From Ryuthela nishihirai (taxonomy: Eukaryota; Arthropoda; Arachnida; Araneae; Heptathelidae), in contig JAWZYU010000005.1 in NCBI GenBank assembly GCA_038380435.1, positions 32,882,001-32,946,000 on the forward strand: a stretch of 64,000 nt of DNA. The letters run 5' to 3'. The notes below the pieces were generated by a model, which was not told the DNA's origin, searched no databases, and saw only the letters and a program-made list of their open reading frames with translations. The position numbers and the translations under genes are program-made. Shown here piece by piece: positions 9,256 through 20,593 of this stretch (position 1 is the stretch's first letter; each line of letters starts with the position of its first letter).

Positions 9256-11039
9256 GTGGAAGAAATAGCAAATAATTACAATGACATTTATAATACACTA
9301 ATTTTACAGATAAGAAATACAATTCACCAAGACGATATAAATTATGTTCCAACCATGATGCAAAGAGTTTTGAAATCTATCTATATACATGAAATCACTG
9401 AAAAACAAACTGATGAAATAATTACTTCATTAGACACCAATAAATCACCTGGTTACGATAATGTTTGCATTATACATATAAAATTTAATAAAGAAACACT
9501 ACTTAATATTATATCAAAAATTATAATAAGTTATAATATTATACCAGTAATTATATTTACTGGGAACGTACCTACTGAACTCAAAACAGGTATTTTAAGA
9601 CCTATTTTTAAAGGTGTTATTAAGGAGGACTTTTCTAACTATCGACCAATAATAATTCCGCCTATTTCTTCGAAAATAATGGAAAAAATATATTTATAAT
9701 ACTGTTTTTAACCTTTTACTTAAACACAACATAATTAATGAAATCAATTTGGCTTCCAAAAAGGAAAAAACACAATTCAACTAATTTCCAAAATTGCAAA
9801 TAATATTAATAAATCATTGAATAATAGGGAAAAAATTGTAACTATGTCCTTAGATTTAAAGAAAGCCTTCGATACAATAGATCATAGCATTTTACTAAAT
9901 AATTTGGAAAATTACGGTATTCGCGGTATATTGTTAGATTGGTTTAGAAATTATTTATCAGACAGATACACAATTACTAAAATAAAAAAAAACTGCCACA
10001 GCAGAAAAGTAATTACACGATATGGAATTCCCCAAGGCTCAATTTTAGGTCCTTTACTGTTCCTAGTATACATAAATGATTTGTTCAATGCAAAATTAAA
10101 AAGTGTTATTTATCCATATGCTGACGACATTGTTTTAATAAACAGTCAGAAATATTTAAATGATAGCATTTCAGAGGTTCAAACAGATTACAATAATATT
10201 ATTAGATGGTTAAACCATAATAAAATCTATTTAAACGAACAAAAGATAAAACTGATGATTATTCATTCACCAGGATTTCATATTCATCAAAACCTCTTTA
10301 TCAAAACTCATAAAATAAATTGCAGAAAAAAGGATGCTTCGGATTGTGAATCATTATGCAGCTGCCCACTAGTTGAGCAAGTAAATAAAATAAATTACTT
10401 AGGAATCATTTTTGATGAATATTTTAGGTGGAATGCCCATATATCCCACATATGTGAAAGCTTGAGAATATCGGCGATAAAAATTCAAAAATTGAAATAC
10501 GTATTAAATATGGAAACATGTGTCCTATTTTATAAAGCAATATGCGAATCTATTTTAAATTATGGAATAATTGTGCATGGAACAACTAACTTAACTAACA
10601 TAAATAAAATAGAAAAACTGCAGTCTGTAATAGCTAAAAATATTATTCCGTTTCATTTGCAAAAAATTATAAAACTTCCACCGATAGATTAAAATTTTTA
10701 AACCTATTATCCTACAGTAATTTATATAAATATAATGTAATAATTAAAAAACTTTTTGACGAAACTTACAAACTAAAAATTCAACATAACAAAAATACAA
10801 GACTTCAAAACCAAAGTTATTACAAATTGCCAAATTTTCGAAATAATTACGGGAAACATACCTCCGAATATCAAGTACCACTTATATTTAATGCTATTCC
10901 AAAAGAATTATTAAATATAGATTCTTTTAGAAGACTTAAAATGGAATTAAAAAATTATTTGGTATTTTCTAGTTGGCTGATTTTTATGTGTTGTGTTTTG
11001 TGGATTTATTTGATGTACACCATTTTTGTGGCTGAATGA
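9256..11039 (+). pseudogene. non-LTR retrotransposon reverse transcriptase (CR1/Jockey group), frame-broken
   Basis: Three consecutive frames (9256-9699, 9817-10692, 10827-11039) together cover an RT domain. Visible motifs are, in order: NVPTELKTGILRPIFKG and NYRPIIIPPISSKIMEKI (RT blocks 1-2), SLDLKKAFDTIDHSILL (block with the first catalytic Asp), YGIPQGSILGPLLFLVYIND, and YPYADDIVLI with the catalytic ADD pair. A GFQKGKN-like stretch lies in another frame near 9752. One frameshift lies near 9700 and another near 10690. The endonuclease domain is absent, so the copy is 5'-truncated. Base composition is much more AT-rich than the SINEs. RT copies element RNA at a nicked target site. A CR1, Jockey or related clade is likely; finer placement needs a tree. 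Confidence 0.9.
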
Positions 11040-11560
11040 CTTATGTTAATATAATTTATTCATTTTCCTGCAGATAAGCTATTTATTTAGCTTTGCGGGT
11101 CGGGTTGGGTTGTTTTACCTCTGAGCGGCACTTTTTTGCACACCATGGGCTAAATGGCCAGGTCACATGGACCCCGAAGGCTCAGAGAAAGTTGGGGGAG
11201 GGGACCCACTGGAACAGCTGTTGGGAGCCAGATGGTAGCCTCCCGTCAAGGCCATCTAGCGTGTTCTTTAACGTGCACAGGGTATGGCTCTCCCGCACAC
11301 GGGGCCACGGCTTAACGTCCCATCCGACGGACGGCGGCCTTTCCAAGCCCATCGGTGTCCCCTACTGACCGTGGGCAGGGTGGGGAATTTTGCGGAGATA
11401 AATCTCAACGCTGACCCAGCTGGGACTCGAACCTGGGAACTACAGATTACGAGCCTGGCGCGCTACCGACTGAGCCACCCCCCGCCCCACTTTACGGGTC
11501 AAATTGTAAATGTATTTGTATTCTTTACTCTTATGGATAAAAATTATATTCTTTAAAAAA
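11040..11560 (+). mobile_element. 3' region of the LINE, interrupted by SINE-A
   Basis: After the RT frames the sequence CCTGCAGATAAGC...GCTTTGCGGGTC continues to 11101. The SINE-A at 11102-11489 follows, then AAATTGTAAATGTATTTG resumes. A minus-strand fragment at about 14737-14830 contains the same AGCTTTGCGGGTC / CTGCAGATAAGCT words, so this is a repeated LINE 3' end. Confidence 0.65.
11102..11489 (-). mobile_element. SINE-A copy, full length (reference copy)
   Basis: SINE-A in its own orientation begins GGGGCGGGGGGTGGCTCAG. It carries an A box (TGGCTCAGTCGGTAGCGCGC), a loop reading CTCGTAA in place of an anticodon, and a B box (GGTTCGAGTCCC). These are the internal promoter elements of RNA polymerase III. 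By eye the head most resembles elongator tRNA-Met (GTAGCGCG...CTCATAATCTG). The body has GAGATTTATCTCCGC, CACGTTAAAGAACACGCTGG, CTACCATCTGTCTCCCAACA and AAAAAGTGCCGCTCAGAGG. The 3' end is AAAACAACCCAACCC, not poly(A). It has no protein-coding role and must borrow a LINE reverse transcriptase. TSD CTTTRCGGGTC at 11091-11101 and 11490-11500 (one mismatch). It sits inside the LINE 3' region. Confidence 0.95.
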
Positions 11561-11868
11561 AAAACATGCCAACGTATGCAAAATTTCTTACTGACGTTAG
11601 TATTCTCCCTCACTACGAAGTCCTGTGAAGGCATGGTGCAAGGCAACCTCAAGTGCATCATGGGTGAAAAGGCTGATGTGAATGTCTTCGAAAAGGAGGC
11701 TCATTTCGGAGCGCGATGGGCAGCAGCATCCGTAACTGAAGAGATGGAAAACTGAGCGGATAATCACGGGGCACAATATCCCAAGTGTATGGAGAATGGG
11801 AATGACCTAAAAAAAATGGCTGCCAATCGGTGCAAATTGGGGAGGATAAAGGATCTCACAGTATAAAT
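11561..11868. other. spacer, nothing recognised
   Basis: A frame reading GEKADVNVFEKEAHFGARWA (within 11510-11755) matches nothing I know. No splice-site support. Confidence 0.4.
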
Positions 11869-11877
11869 ACTAGGAAG

Positions 11878-12267
11878 TTTGGGTTGGGTTGTTTTACCTC
11901 TGAGCGTCACTTTTTTGCACACCATGGGCTAAATGGCCAGATCACATGGGCCCCGAAGGTTCAGAGAAGGTTGGGGGAGGGGACCCACTGGAACAGCTGT
12001 TAGGAGACAGATAGTAGTCTCCCGTCAAGGCCATCCAACATGTTCTTTAACGTGCATAAGATATGGTTCTCCCGCACACGGGGCCACGGCTTAACGTCCC
12101 ATCCGACGGACAGCGGCCTTTCCAAGCCCATCGGTGTCCCCTACTGACCGTGGGCAGGGCGGATAATTTTGCGGAGATAAATCTCAACGCTGACCCAGCT
12201 GGGACTCGAACCTGCGAGCTACAGATTATGAGCCTGGCGCGCCACCGACTGAGCCACCCCGCCCCAA
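11878..12267 (-). mobile_element. SINE-A copy, full length
   Basis: All family landmarks are present, with scattered substitutions. TSD ACTAGGAAG at 11869-11877 and 12268-12276. Confidence 0.94.
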
Positions 12268-12564
12268 ACTAGGAAGGTGTTCATAATAATTTGACAGGCA
12301 ATGTATATGCTTATGACATATTTTGTATCAACAACCAGTGAAAGATAAAGTTAAATTCTTTTTATTAGTTTGTGTTTCTGTGTCAAACTACATTTTAGTA
12401 TTCATTTTCACTCGGACAATTCTGTGCAAGGAAGTTGAGAGACGGAAAGTATGGCTGAGACATCTGTAATACATTCTTGGCACTGATAGAGCAGCTAATC
12501 TCTTATTTTGGACTGAGTTCGAAACAAAATTATGGCTTGCCAATAGACCAACTTCATACGTAAA

Positions 12565-12957
12565 AACAGGGGCGGGGGTGGCTCAGTCGGTAGCGCGCCA
12601 GGCTCGTAATCTGTAGTTCCCAGGTTCGAGTCCCAGCTGGGTCAGCGTTGAGATTTATCTCCGCAAAATTCCCCGCCCTGCCCACGGTCAGTAGGGGACA
12701 CCGATGGGCTTGGAAAGGCCGCCGTCCGTCGGATGGGACGTTAAGCCGTTGCCCCGTGTGCGGGAGAGCCATATCCTGTGCACGTTAAAGAACACGCTGT
12801 ATGGCCTTGATGGGAGGCTACCATCTGTCTCCCAACAGATGTTCCAGTGGGTCCCCTCCCCCAACCTTCTCTGAGCCTTCGGGGTCCTTGTGGCCTGGCC
12901 ATTTAGCCCATGGTGTGCAAAAAAGTGCCGCTCAGAGGTAAAACAACCCAACCCAAC
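12565..12957 (+). mobile_element. SINE-A copy, full length
   Basis: Starts at GGGGCGGGGGTGGCTCAG and ends at CAACCCAACCCAAC. TSD TCATACGTAAA at 12554-12564 and 12958-12968. Confidence 0.95.
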
Positions 12958-12968
12958 TCATACGTAAA

Positions 12969-14111
12969 TTATTATACCACTTGGACAATTTTAAAATTTT
13001 AAATTTCCTTCAAAAGTTTGAAGGAAATGATAGCACCATCTTAAACGACCGTTTACACTAAAAATTACCATGTGCAGCTGAGACTTTGCGCCTCCATCGG
13101 CCCGATATAGTACGTCCTTTCTCCAAGGAAGGAGTGTTCCATTGGAAAACGCAAACCTCTTCGTATTTTCCCGCCTCTTCTTCCCTCCGCATCATTCCCA
13201 ATCGCCGGTTGTCGGCGGCTTAAGTGACTACTTCCTGTGCAGCGCGACCGGACATGACCACTCTGGACAAACAGCGTGATTGAGTCGACGCGTCCTCTTC
13301 CCCCTTTATCCTACCGCACAACGAATATCCTACTGTCTCCTCGATCCTCCTTCCCTTCCAGTCCCTGCCACTAATGTGGGTTATTTCTCGACGGCCAGCC
13401 CACCCTGCCCGCGCTAACTTCGTTATTCCCTCGGGCAACTGGAACTTTTCCTTCTCCTCCATCTGATTGCAGCATCTCAGGCGGCGCTGCTTAAAAGTGT
13501 TGTTCTGACCGTGCACCACCTGAGCAGAGAGACGTGCTCGGAGTGGGTTCATTACTGGAAACTGTTCGCCGCTACCGAACATCGCTTCTTAATTATTGTC
13601 ATTAAAGACAAAACATGTTTCACCAATATCGCGGGACTGCCCGACAACAGAGGATGCACGAGAGCACGTGGTTTGTTCCGCCACCTGATGCAGAGATCCG
13701 TGAAGTTTCCGGCTCGCCTAGGCGGTGATGCTCTCGTAGGATTGGGATGTCTCGAGTACAGAGAGCTAAAGGGCGACGGAACGGACAAGTGATTATCATG
13801 CTAACTCTGCTCGCTCGTTATGATAAAGCTCGACTCCCTCTTCTAATGAACTAGAGGAGTGTATCCAGAACTGATTATGTAGATGGTAATCTCTCTCTGG
13901 TGACTTGAAAAACTAACTTTTGACACACAAATATAACGATTTTTCCTTTTCATCCTTTATATTTTTCTTTATTTCTTCATTTAATCAATTTTCGTCGTTT
14001 CTCTTGCTGTGTCTGATGAAAATTTTTTTAACTAAATTGCCACTTTTATTAATGGTCTTGACGCTCAGATTCGTTACTGTATTGCACTAGCTGTGATCAG
14101 AGTTTGTTTCA
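12969..14111. other. spacer with a GC-richer core (about 13080-13800), function unknown
   Basis: In an AT-rich setting, about 700 bases are GC- and CpG-richer and free of the recognised repeats. Long frames overlap on both strands (13220-13582 and 13552-13788 minus, 13511-13792 plus) without recognisable domains. Composition like this can mark a promoter, a first exon, or an unrecognised older repeat. I cannot separate these possibilities. Confidence 0.35.
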
Positions 14112-14127
14112 TCTCATTGCTTAAGAA

Positions 14128-14513
14128 TTGGATTGGGTTGTTTTACCTCTGAGCGGCACTTTTTTGCACACCATGGGCTAAATGGCCAGGTCACATGGAC
14201 CCCGAAGGCTCAGAGAAGGTTGGGGGAGGGGACCCACTGGAACAGCTGTTGGGAGACAGATGGTAGCCTCCCGTCAAGGCCATCCAGCGTGTTCTTTAAC
14301 GTGCACAAGGAATGACTCTCCCGCACACGGGGCCACGGCTTAACGTCCCATCCGACGGACGGCGTCTTTTCCAAGCCCATCGGTGTCCCCTACTGACCGT
14401 GGGCAGGGTGGGGAATTTTGCGGAGATAAATCTCAACTCTGACCCAGCTGGGACTCGAACCTGGGAACTACAGATTACGAGCCTGGCGCACTACCGACTG
14501 AGCCACCCCCGCC
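14128..14513 (-). mobile_element. SINE-A copy, full length
   Basis: Long perfect TSD TCTCATTGCTTAAGAA (16 bp) at 14112-14127 and 14514-14529. Consensus-like throughout, so a young insertion. Confidence 0.96.
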
Positions 14514-14736
14514 TCTCATTGCTTAAGAAGCACTGCAACACACTACCCAAGCAACTATGGGGTACGAAGGTCCTATAAGACTGTGCAGTTTAGTTCTCCA
14601 AGCACGTGTGTCCTGAAACCATGCCAACGTATCAGGACAGACACTACAGTGACCAGTACAGGTTCTGCATCTGGCCACCAATTTTAATAAGATCCATGTT
14701 TCACTACCATAATTTTTTTTAATTATTTTTCATTCA

Positions 14737-14835
14737 AGTAATTGACAAAGTGTACATACATATTTTAAACATGGTGACCCGCAAAGCTGTAAGCTTATCT
14801 GCAGGAGATTGTATAATTCCAATTTGCACATAAAA
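14737..14835 (-). mobile_element. LINE 3'-end fragment
   Basis: In minus orientation it reads CTCCTGCAGATAAGCTTACA then GCTTTGCGGGTCACCATG. It matches the 3' region of the LINE at 11070-11101 with an indel. A short, AT-rich, non-coding fragment. Confidence 0.65.
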
Positions 14836-15025
14836 TATATCAAAGATAATTTGCAAACGATTTATAATCAAAATATAGCTAATAACATGGTGAAAATAGC
14901 TAAATGCCATAAAGATAAAAATATTATTACCTTTCATTTACTTTTTTATGTCACTGGTTGAATATTTTAGAAAAAAAAAACACAAACCATTATATAGCCT
15001 AAATTTAGTCTACGCCTATTTCTCC

Positions 15026-15443
15026 GGGGCTGGGGTATCTCTTTCCCCATCCTAGTTCGTGGGGGGCGGGGGGGGGGCTCAGTCGGTAGCGCGCCAGATT
15101 CGTAATCTGTAGTTCCCAGGTTCGAGTCCCAGCTGGGTCAGGGTTGAGATTTATCTCCGCAACATTCCCCGCCCTGCCCACGGTCAGTAGGGTACACCGA
15201 TGGGCTTGGTAAAGGCCGCCGTTCGTCGGATGGGACGTTAAGCCGTGGCCCCGTGTACGGGAGAGCCATACCCTGTGCACGTTAAAGAACACGCTGGATG
15301 GCCTTGACGGGAAGCTACCATCTGTCTCCCAACAGCTGTTCCAGTGGGTCCCCTCCCCCAACCTTCTCTGAGCCTTCGGGGTCCATGTGACCTGGCCATT
15401 TAGCCCATGGTGCGCAAAAAAGTGCCGCTCAGAGGTAAAACAA
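15026..15443 (+). mobile_element. SINE-A copy with about 35 extra bases at its 5' end
   Basis: The SINE head starts near 15061, but the direct repeat CCTATTTCTCC lies at 15015-15025 and 15444-15454. The segment 15026-15060 (GGGGCTGGGGTATCTC...) therefore lies inside the duplication and was probably inserted along with the SINE. The CAACC tail is reduced to AAAACAA. Confidence 0.85.
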
Positions 15444-15454
15444 CCTATTTCTCC

Positions 15455-15940
15455 ACAGATTCTTAAAAGTCCCACAGGCAATATCTATTCTTCTGTTTAT
15501 CTCATGCCGCACATCACTAGTAGTTGTTACATAACTCCCAAGATAATTAAACAGAAGCACTTGCTCAACGGTTCAACGATTCAGATTTACTGAACTGAAT
15601 GACCAATTTTCATCATTTTGGTTAAGAAAGAAAAAAAAATCGTGATTTTGTGCATAAATTTAAAAACACCTAGGATTAAATGCTGCTAACGACGTATATT
15701 GGCACAATTATATAAAACTTGTTCAGTAGTCTTTACAGTGAAAAGTCGAGATGATTGAAATGATCGAGTTGAAGGAAGGAATTCAGCTTCAAAGCTAATG
15801 GCTCACTCTTCAAAGAAAAAACTCATCTGTGATAATGAGAGTCCACGGGATGAATTTTTGCATGTTGCACCAGGACATACAAAACTAGCCCTAGCTCATA
15901 CAAACCACTTAAACATGAGTCAGATTATCTCTCCAGTGAT
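15455..15940. other. AT-rich spacer, nothing recognised
   Basis: No repeat, frame or splice-site pair worth calling. Confidence 0.5.
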
Positions 15941-15942
15941 AA

Positions 15943-16130
15943 GGCCGAGTGGTTAGCACGCTTGGCTACTGATCTAAGGGACCTGGGTTCGAGACATGGA
16001 TGTGTGTGTCGTTTTTCTGCTGAGGTCCTGCCATCCTCTCAGATCTCCTACTGTGACATATAAACTGACAGACTCCTGTCAGACCTCTGTGGCAAGCAGC
16101 TGCTTGAGGGGGTATTTATTATTTTTTTTA
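15943..16130 (+). mobile_element. SINE-B copy with a small deletion after the B box
   Basis: AAGGCCGAGTGGTTAGCACG head. GGGTTCGAGACATGGATG shows loss of the CCCCGGGTAAGG segment. Tail is GGGGTATTTATTATTTTTTT. Confidence 0.88.
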
Positions 16131-16645
16131 TGCACTATTGGGGAAATCGCTCGGTCCTTGGACGATATTTGATTTCTCGATCGTCGTCCCTCTGACCGAT
16201 TTTTTTCTGAGATCTGCGACCCGAATGACCCCTAGGTACCAATTTTCAACCTTTTAGCAGAAGTAGATCGATATCTGACCATTATTTAGCCGTAAACGAT
16301 TTTATCGAATCTCAAATTTCGTAGCATTTCTGAGATGTACCACTCGAATTTCGCGTAAGGAGCAATTTTTTACCTCTCTGGCACATTTTGATCAAAATTT
16401 GATTTCTACGATAATTGATATGAAATATAGACTTCTATGATTGGACTCACTTCACAGACGTGAGTTTTGATCTCTGTGATATATAATTTCTATATACACT
16501 GAAAACCCAAAACATTTTGACCAGCGCGTCTCAAAGCAAAACGAAGCAACTGCAAGGTAATCGACGGCGAGTGCGAGGGTCATGAAATGGTATAAATAAC
16601 ACGTGTTACTGTTTTCTGTTAATCAGCGTTATTCTCGCTCTTCAG

Positions 16646-17183
16646 ATGGGAAAGGCAGTGGACCTAAGTGAGTTTGACAAAGGCCAAATTTTAATGGCCA
16701 GACAACTGGGTCAGAGCATTTCCGAGACGGCAAGATTTGTGGGGTCAGTATCTTCAAACCGTCAGACGTGGTTAGTATCTTCAAAAAGTGGTCCGAGGAG
16801 GGAAAAACCACGAACCGCTGGCAAGTTGTGGGCTGACCACGGCTCATCGATGCTAGAAGTGAGCGAAGGCTATCCCGTATGGTACGAGCCAACAGAGGGG
16901 ATACTGTGGCACAACTTGCCCTTAATTTGAATGGCTGGTGACGGGAGTAATGTGTCGCAATACACAGTACATCGAATCCTGCTGAAAATGGGGCTTTGTA
17001 GCCACAGGCCACTCCAAGTGCCCATGCTAACCTTGGTTTACCGGCGAAAGCTCCCACAATGGGCATGCGAACATCAAAACTGGACCTTGAATGATTGGAA
17101 GAAGGTCGTCTGGTACGATGAATCTCGTTTCCTATTGCACCATGTGGATGACCGGGTACGTGTGCGTTGTTTACTTGGGGAAG
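16646..17183 (+). pseudogene. Tc1-like transposase, N-terminal part
   Basis: Two adjoining frames. The first has [20 protein letters not shown], the helix-turn-helix start typical of Tc1-like transposases. The second has VSQYTVHRILLKMGLCSHRP and ACEHQNWTLNDWKKVVWYDE, with the first catalytic Asp in WYDESRF. A frame change and stop near 16928 separate them. The enzyme would bind the termini and cut and paste the element at TA. It is inactive here because of frameshifts and the insertion. Confidence 0.88.
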
Positions 17184-18673
17184 TGTTGTACGCACCTCGC
17201 GGTTGCAAGCACTATTCAATTTTTAGGTAGAAATATGCAAATTTAAATCTATAGCGTTGTGTTTCCCACATTGTCCAATTACGGATTATTCACTTAATTA
17301 GACAATGAGGGCCGCAAAAATCCCAAGCCGTCTCCTTAGGGGAAGACTTTTTTACTAATAGGAAATCCAATGATGAGCACAACTCAGGTTTATGGAAAAC
17401 ATAAAACAATAACAATATTTATTGAGACAAAATATTTAAAAGTACAGGCAGAATTAATCTTTCTAATAATCAATCGTCTATCGTGGACTTAAAAAAAGAA
17501 AGAACTTAAAGAATTTAATGGACTATGGAACTGTAGAACCACTTTACAATATAAATCTAAAATTAAGGATAGCAACTTATAAGTAAAAGGAATGGTAAGC
17601 GTACTCCTCAGTTCGTCCGTCAGCTGCATCGGATTACGGCCAGGTCGTCGTCACTCTAGCTTCGGGTGGGGACCATTTCCTTAATTCGTCCTTTAGCCTA
17701 TGACTGGGAGAACATCTCTGTCCCATTGTGGCTGATGTGGAGACGGGCCCTCAGTTGACCATCACATACGCTGTTGGGTAATTTGGCTGCTGCGAAGAAA
17801 GGTGGTTGGCTGCATCATCGTGGTTATGTTGGAAGGGGGAGGGTGCCCTTCAGTGGTTAGGCGCTTCGGAAGCAAATTCCAGTCTCTCTGCTTCTAATTT
17901 TAGGAAACCACTGATTCATAGGGATGTCCTTGCGTTAATGCATCAAATCACATTGCTTTAGATTCAAAGTCCTGCACTCATTTCCAATGATTCCGATATG
18001 CCGATACTGAATCTGGCCCACCCAGAGCTCTGGCCATCCCGTCCAACTGCTCTCTCTAAAATCTTAGTGCTGTCTGCTCTATTCAAAATCTCAGTCCAAC
18101 TGAAGCCCTCCCTGCCTCGCTACTCTACCCCACGTTCCTTTCCCCTTGTTTATCCCGAAAATGGTATGTACACCATATGTAGCATCTGCAGAGGAACTTA
18201 CGAGTAATAAATTCCCCCCAGGAGGTCTGTCGCTGCGCTTGAGGTTGACATCGTCGCCTGGGAAACAGAATTCCTCGTTCGTTACTGTAAACAACTGGAC
18301 GATGTCGTCCAGTCCTACATCTGTATTTGATGTGGGGGACGATTTCCAGAATACAGCTTCCCGTGTGAGATTGCACTAAAGCTGTCAGCAGTCTTTCGCA
18401 CCCCCAGACCATTCCGGCTGGACCTCACACTGCAAGAGAATAAATGGTGATTCCGCCTGTCATTCACTCACGTGCGCTGTATCGTGTCATCTGGGCGCTG
18501 GGCGTTCTCTGTGTGTGGCCCGTCACGGCAGCTGCGAATCATGCCCCCTCCTAACATGTCCACCCTGTTAGTCTGTTCGTGTATTCCCTCTGTGTTGAAA
18601 AAAAAAGTCAATCAAGTGAGAAATTAATTTAAAAAAAAAATCGTTATGCCTGATGTAAAATCAGCGCATAACA
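17184..18673. mobile_element. candidate solo LTR (1,490 bp) inside the Tc1 element
   Basis: Begins TGTTGTACGC and ends GCGCATAACA, so it has TG...CA ends with a short imperfect inverted repeat. It is flanked by GAAG at 17180-17183 and 18674-18677. Joining the flanks restores the transposase text across the site (GGGGAAG then TGTTGGCACCAGG). A 4-bp TSD with TG/CA ends fits an LTR retrotransposon. No gag or pol frame is visible, so it is either a solo LTR or a non-coding derivative. Short frames at 17998-18412 are not recognisable. Confidence 0.75.
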
Positions 18674-18990
18674 GAAGTGTTGGCACCAGGATACACTGTG
18701 GGACGAAAACAAGCCGGTGAAGGAAGTGCAATGCTTTGGGTAATGTTCTGCTAGGAAATCCTGGTTCCAGTGTTCATAGCAACGGTGTATCCGTCTAATA
18801 GTGACTTCTTTCAGCAGGATAATTCGTCATGCCACACTGCCCGAATTGTTCGAGAATGGTTTGCGAAACATGAGGAAGACTTCCAGGTATTGACCTAGCC
18901 TCAAAATTCCCCAGACATCAATCCAATCGAGCATCTGTGGTCTTGTAGCGTCCGTGCCTCGCCGGGTAAGAGCTGTTTTGGTGGCACGTG
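18674..18990 (+). pseudogene. Tc1-like transposase, C-terminal part
   Basis: Resumes the protein interrupted at 17183. It reads LAPGYTVGRKQAGEGSAMLW, then QQDNSSCHTARIVREWF with the second catalytic Asp, then PQNSPDINPIEHLW with the third acidic position. Stops are present inside. Confidence 0.85.
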
Positions 18991-19042
18991 GAGAACCAAC
19001 ATCATACTAGGCAGGTGGTCATAATGTTTTGGTTCTTCGGTG

Positions 19043-19332
19043 AATGTGTGCTGTACACAGATAAAATGTTTGAGTAACATCTGGGATGTATATAAGCATG
19101 CTGCGTAAAAATTGCCAAGTTCCCTTTCCGCTTAAAAAGTGCATGGTGCACTCCGACCATATGAGCTACCTGGAAGTGAAAGCCTACCACCGCTTCCTTC
19201 ATGACCTTATTTACTCGAGTTTGAAAGCGCCACGAACTAGGAATAATATTACTAACGGAAAATATAATATCTTATTAGCAGAATATCAAATTATATATGC
19301 ATAATTAAAAATAGTAACAATAAAATAAAAAG
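19043..19332. other. AT-rich spacer, nothing recognised
   Basis: Short overlapping frames on both strands only. Confidence 0.45.
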
Positions 19333-19714
19333 ATAAATACCCCCTCATGCAGCTGCTTGCCGCAGAGGTCTGAGGGGAGCCTGTCAGTTCATACGCCATA
19401 GCAGAAGGTCTGTGAGGATGACAGGACCTCAGCAGAAAACAACACAAACGTGCATGCCTTATCCGGGTCCAGGAACGTGCATGCCTTATCCGGGTCCAGT
19501 ATTGAACCCAGGTCCCTTAGATCAGTAGTTAAGCGCACAAACGTGCATGCCTTAGATCAGTCCTTAGATCAGCCCTGGTCCCTTAGATCAGTTACAAACG
19601 TGCATGCCTTATCCGGGACAATAAACGTGCATGCCTTATCCGGGTCCAGTATTGAACCCAGGTCCCTTAGAACAGTAGCTAAGCGCACTAACCACTCGGC
19701 CACGGGACAGCTAA
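19333..19714 (-). mobile_element. SINE-B copy with scrambled, expanded head region
   Basis: Tail and body are normal at the left (AAATACCCCCTCATGCAGCT). The post-B-box/head part is then repeated and rearranged: ACGTGCATGCCTTA occurs five times (about 19449, 19474, 19543, 19594, 19624) mixed with copies of AGGTCCCTTAGATCAG. It ends with CCACTCGGCCACGGGACAGC. The frame 19450-19764 is a by-product of the repeats. Confidence 0.85.
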
Positions 19715-20185
19715 TAACAATAAAACTATTATTAAATCGCAAATACCAAAGTCAAATACAATAATTCAGCCTTAAATATGATCAGTTCTAATAAATAAGG
19801 ATAAGAAAAAATTATAATAGACACTTACGAGCAAAATGCAGAAAATGCTATCCATTGATTTAATCTATTTCTGCTAATTAGGAAAAAGACAGTCATTATT
19901 CTATTTCAGCGACGGAGACAGTTGAGTCTACGGGAACGTAGTGTGATGAGAACCATTCTTCTATCTCAATTTTGGAAAAATAAAAATCCCCGTAACTGTC
20001 GTTTCAGATATATTACTGCAAAAAAGGGAAATGTCAAAAAAGTCTAACAGAATTGAGAGACTTCGCTTAGATATTCGTTAGCATAAAAATATGGATATTC
20101 TTCTTAGAATGTCGTTGTAGATGGCCGTGTTCATGGTTACAGCCAATCTAATGAGATATGTTCTTAAAGATTATGCCAGTTGGCT
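19715..20185. other. AT-rich spacer, nothing recognised
   Basis: No repeat or frame supported. Confidence 0.5.
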
Positions 20186-20197
20186 TTGTAACTTAAG

Positions 20198-20581
20198 TTG
20201 GGTTGTTTTACCTCTGAGCGGCACTTTTTTGCACACCATGGGCTAAATGGCCAGGTCACATGGACCCGAAGGCTCAGAGAAGGTTGGGGAAGGAGACCCA
20301 CTGGAACAGCTATTGGGAGGCAGATGGTAGCCTCCCGTCAAGGCCATCCAGCGTGTTCTTTAATGTGCACAGGGTATGGCTCTCCCGCACACGGGGCCAC
20401 GGCTTAACGTCCCATCCTATGGACGGTGGCCTTTTCAAGCCCATCGGTGTCCCCCTACTGACCGTGGGCAGGGCGGGGAATTTTGCGGAGATAAATCTCA
20501 ACGCTGACCCAGCTGGGACTCGAACCTGGGAACTACAGATTACGAGCCTGGCACGCTACCGACTGAGCCACCCCCGCCCCA
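20198..20581 (-). mobile_element. SINE-A copy, full length
   Basis: TSD TTGTAACTTAAG at 20186-20197 and 20582-20593. Head, body and tail are all present. Confidence 0.95.
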
Positions 20582-20593
20582 TTGTAACTTAAG

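Larger units (their letters stand above)
16497..19042 (+). mobile_element. dead Tc1-like DNA transposon, split by an LTR-like insertion
   Basis: The left terminus CACTGAAAACCCAAAACATT (after TA at 16495-16496) is an imperfect inverted match to the right end GGTTCTTCGGTG with CATAATGTTTTGG before it. Inside are the remains of a Tc1-family transposase in several frames. The element is interrupted at 17184-18673. Without that insertion it is about 1,056 bp, close to a normal Tc1 unit. Confidence 0.85.

Noticed and set aside
11102..11489. A functional tRNA-Met gene on the minus strand
   Set aside because: Only SINE-A heads are present. The loop reads CTCGTAA and the acceptor stem does not pair.
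14133..14315. Recurrent frame starting MGCFTSERHFFAHHGLN in many places, apparently a conserved protein family
   Set aside because: It is the antisense reading of SINE-A tail and body. It looks conserved because the SINE copies are young, and it shifts or breaks with each SINE indel.
16629..17219. A 196-codon minus-strand frame
   Set aside because: It is a shadow of the Tc1 transposase read on the plus strand, where recognisable motifs occur.
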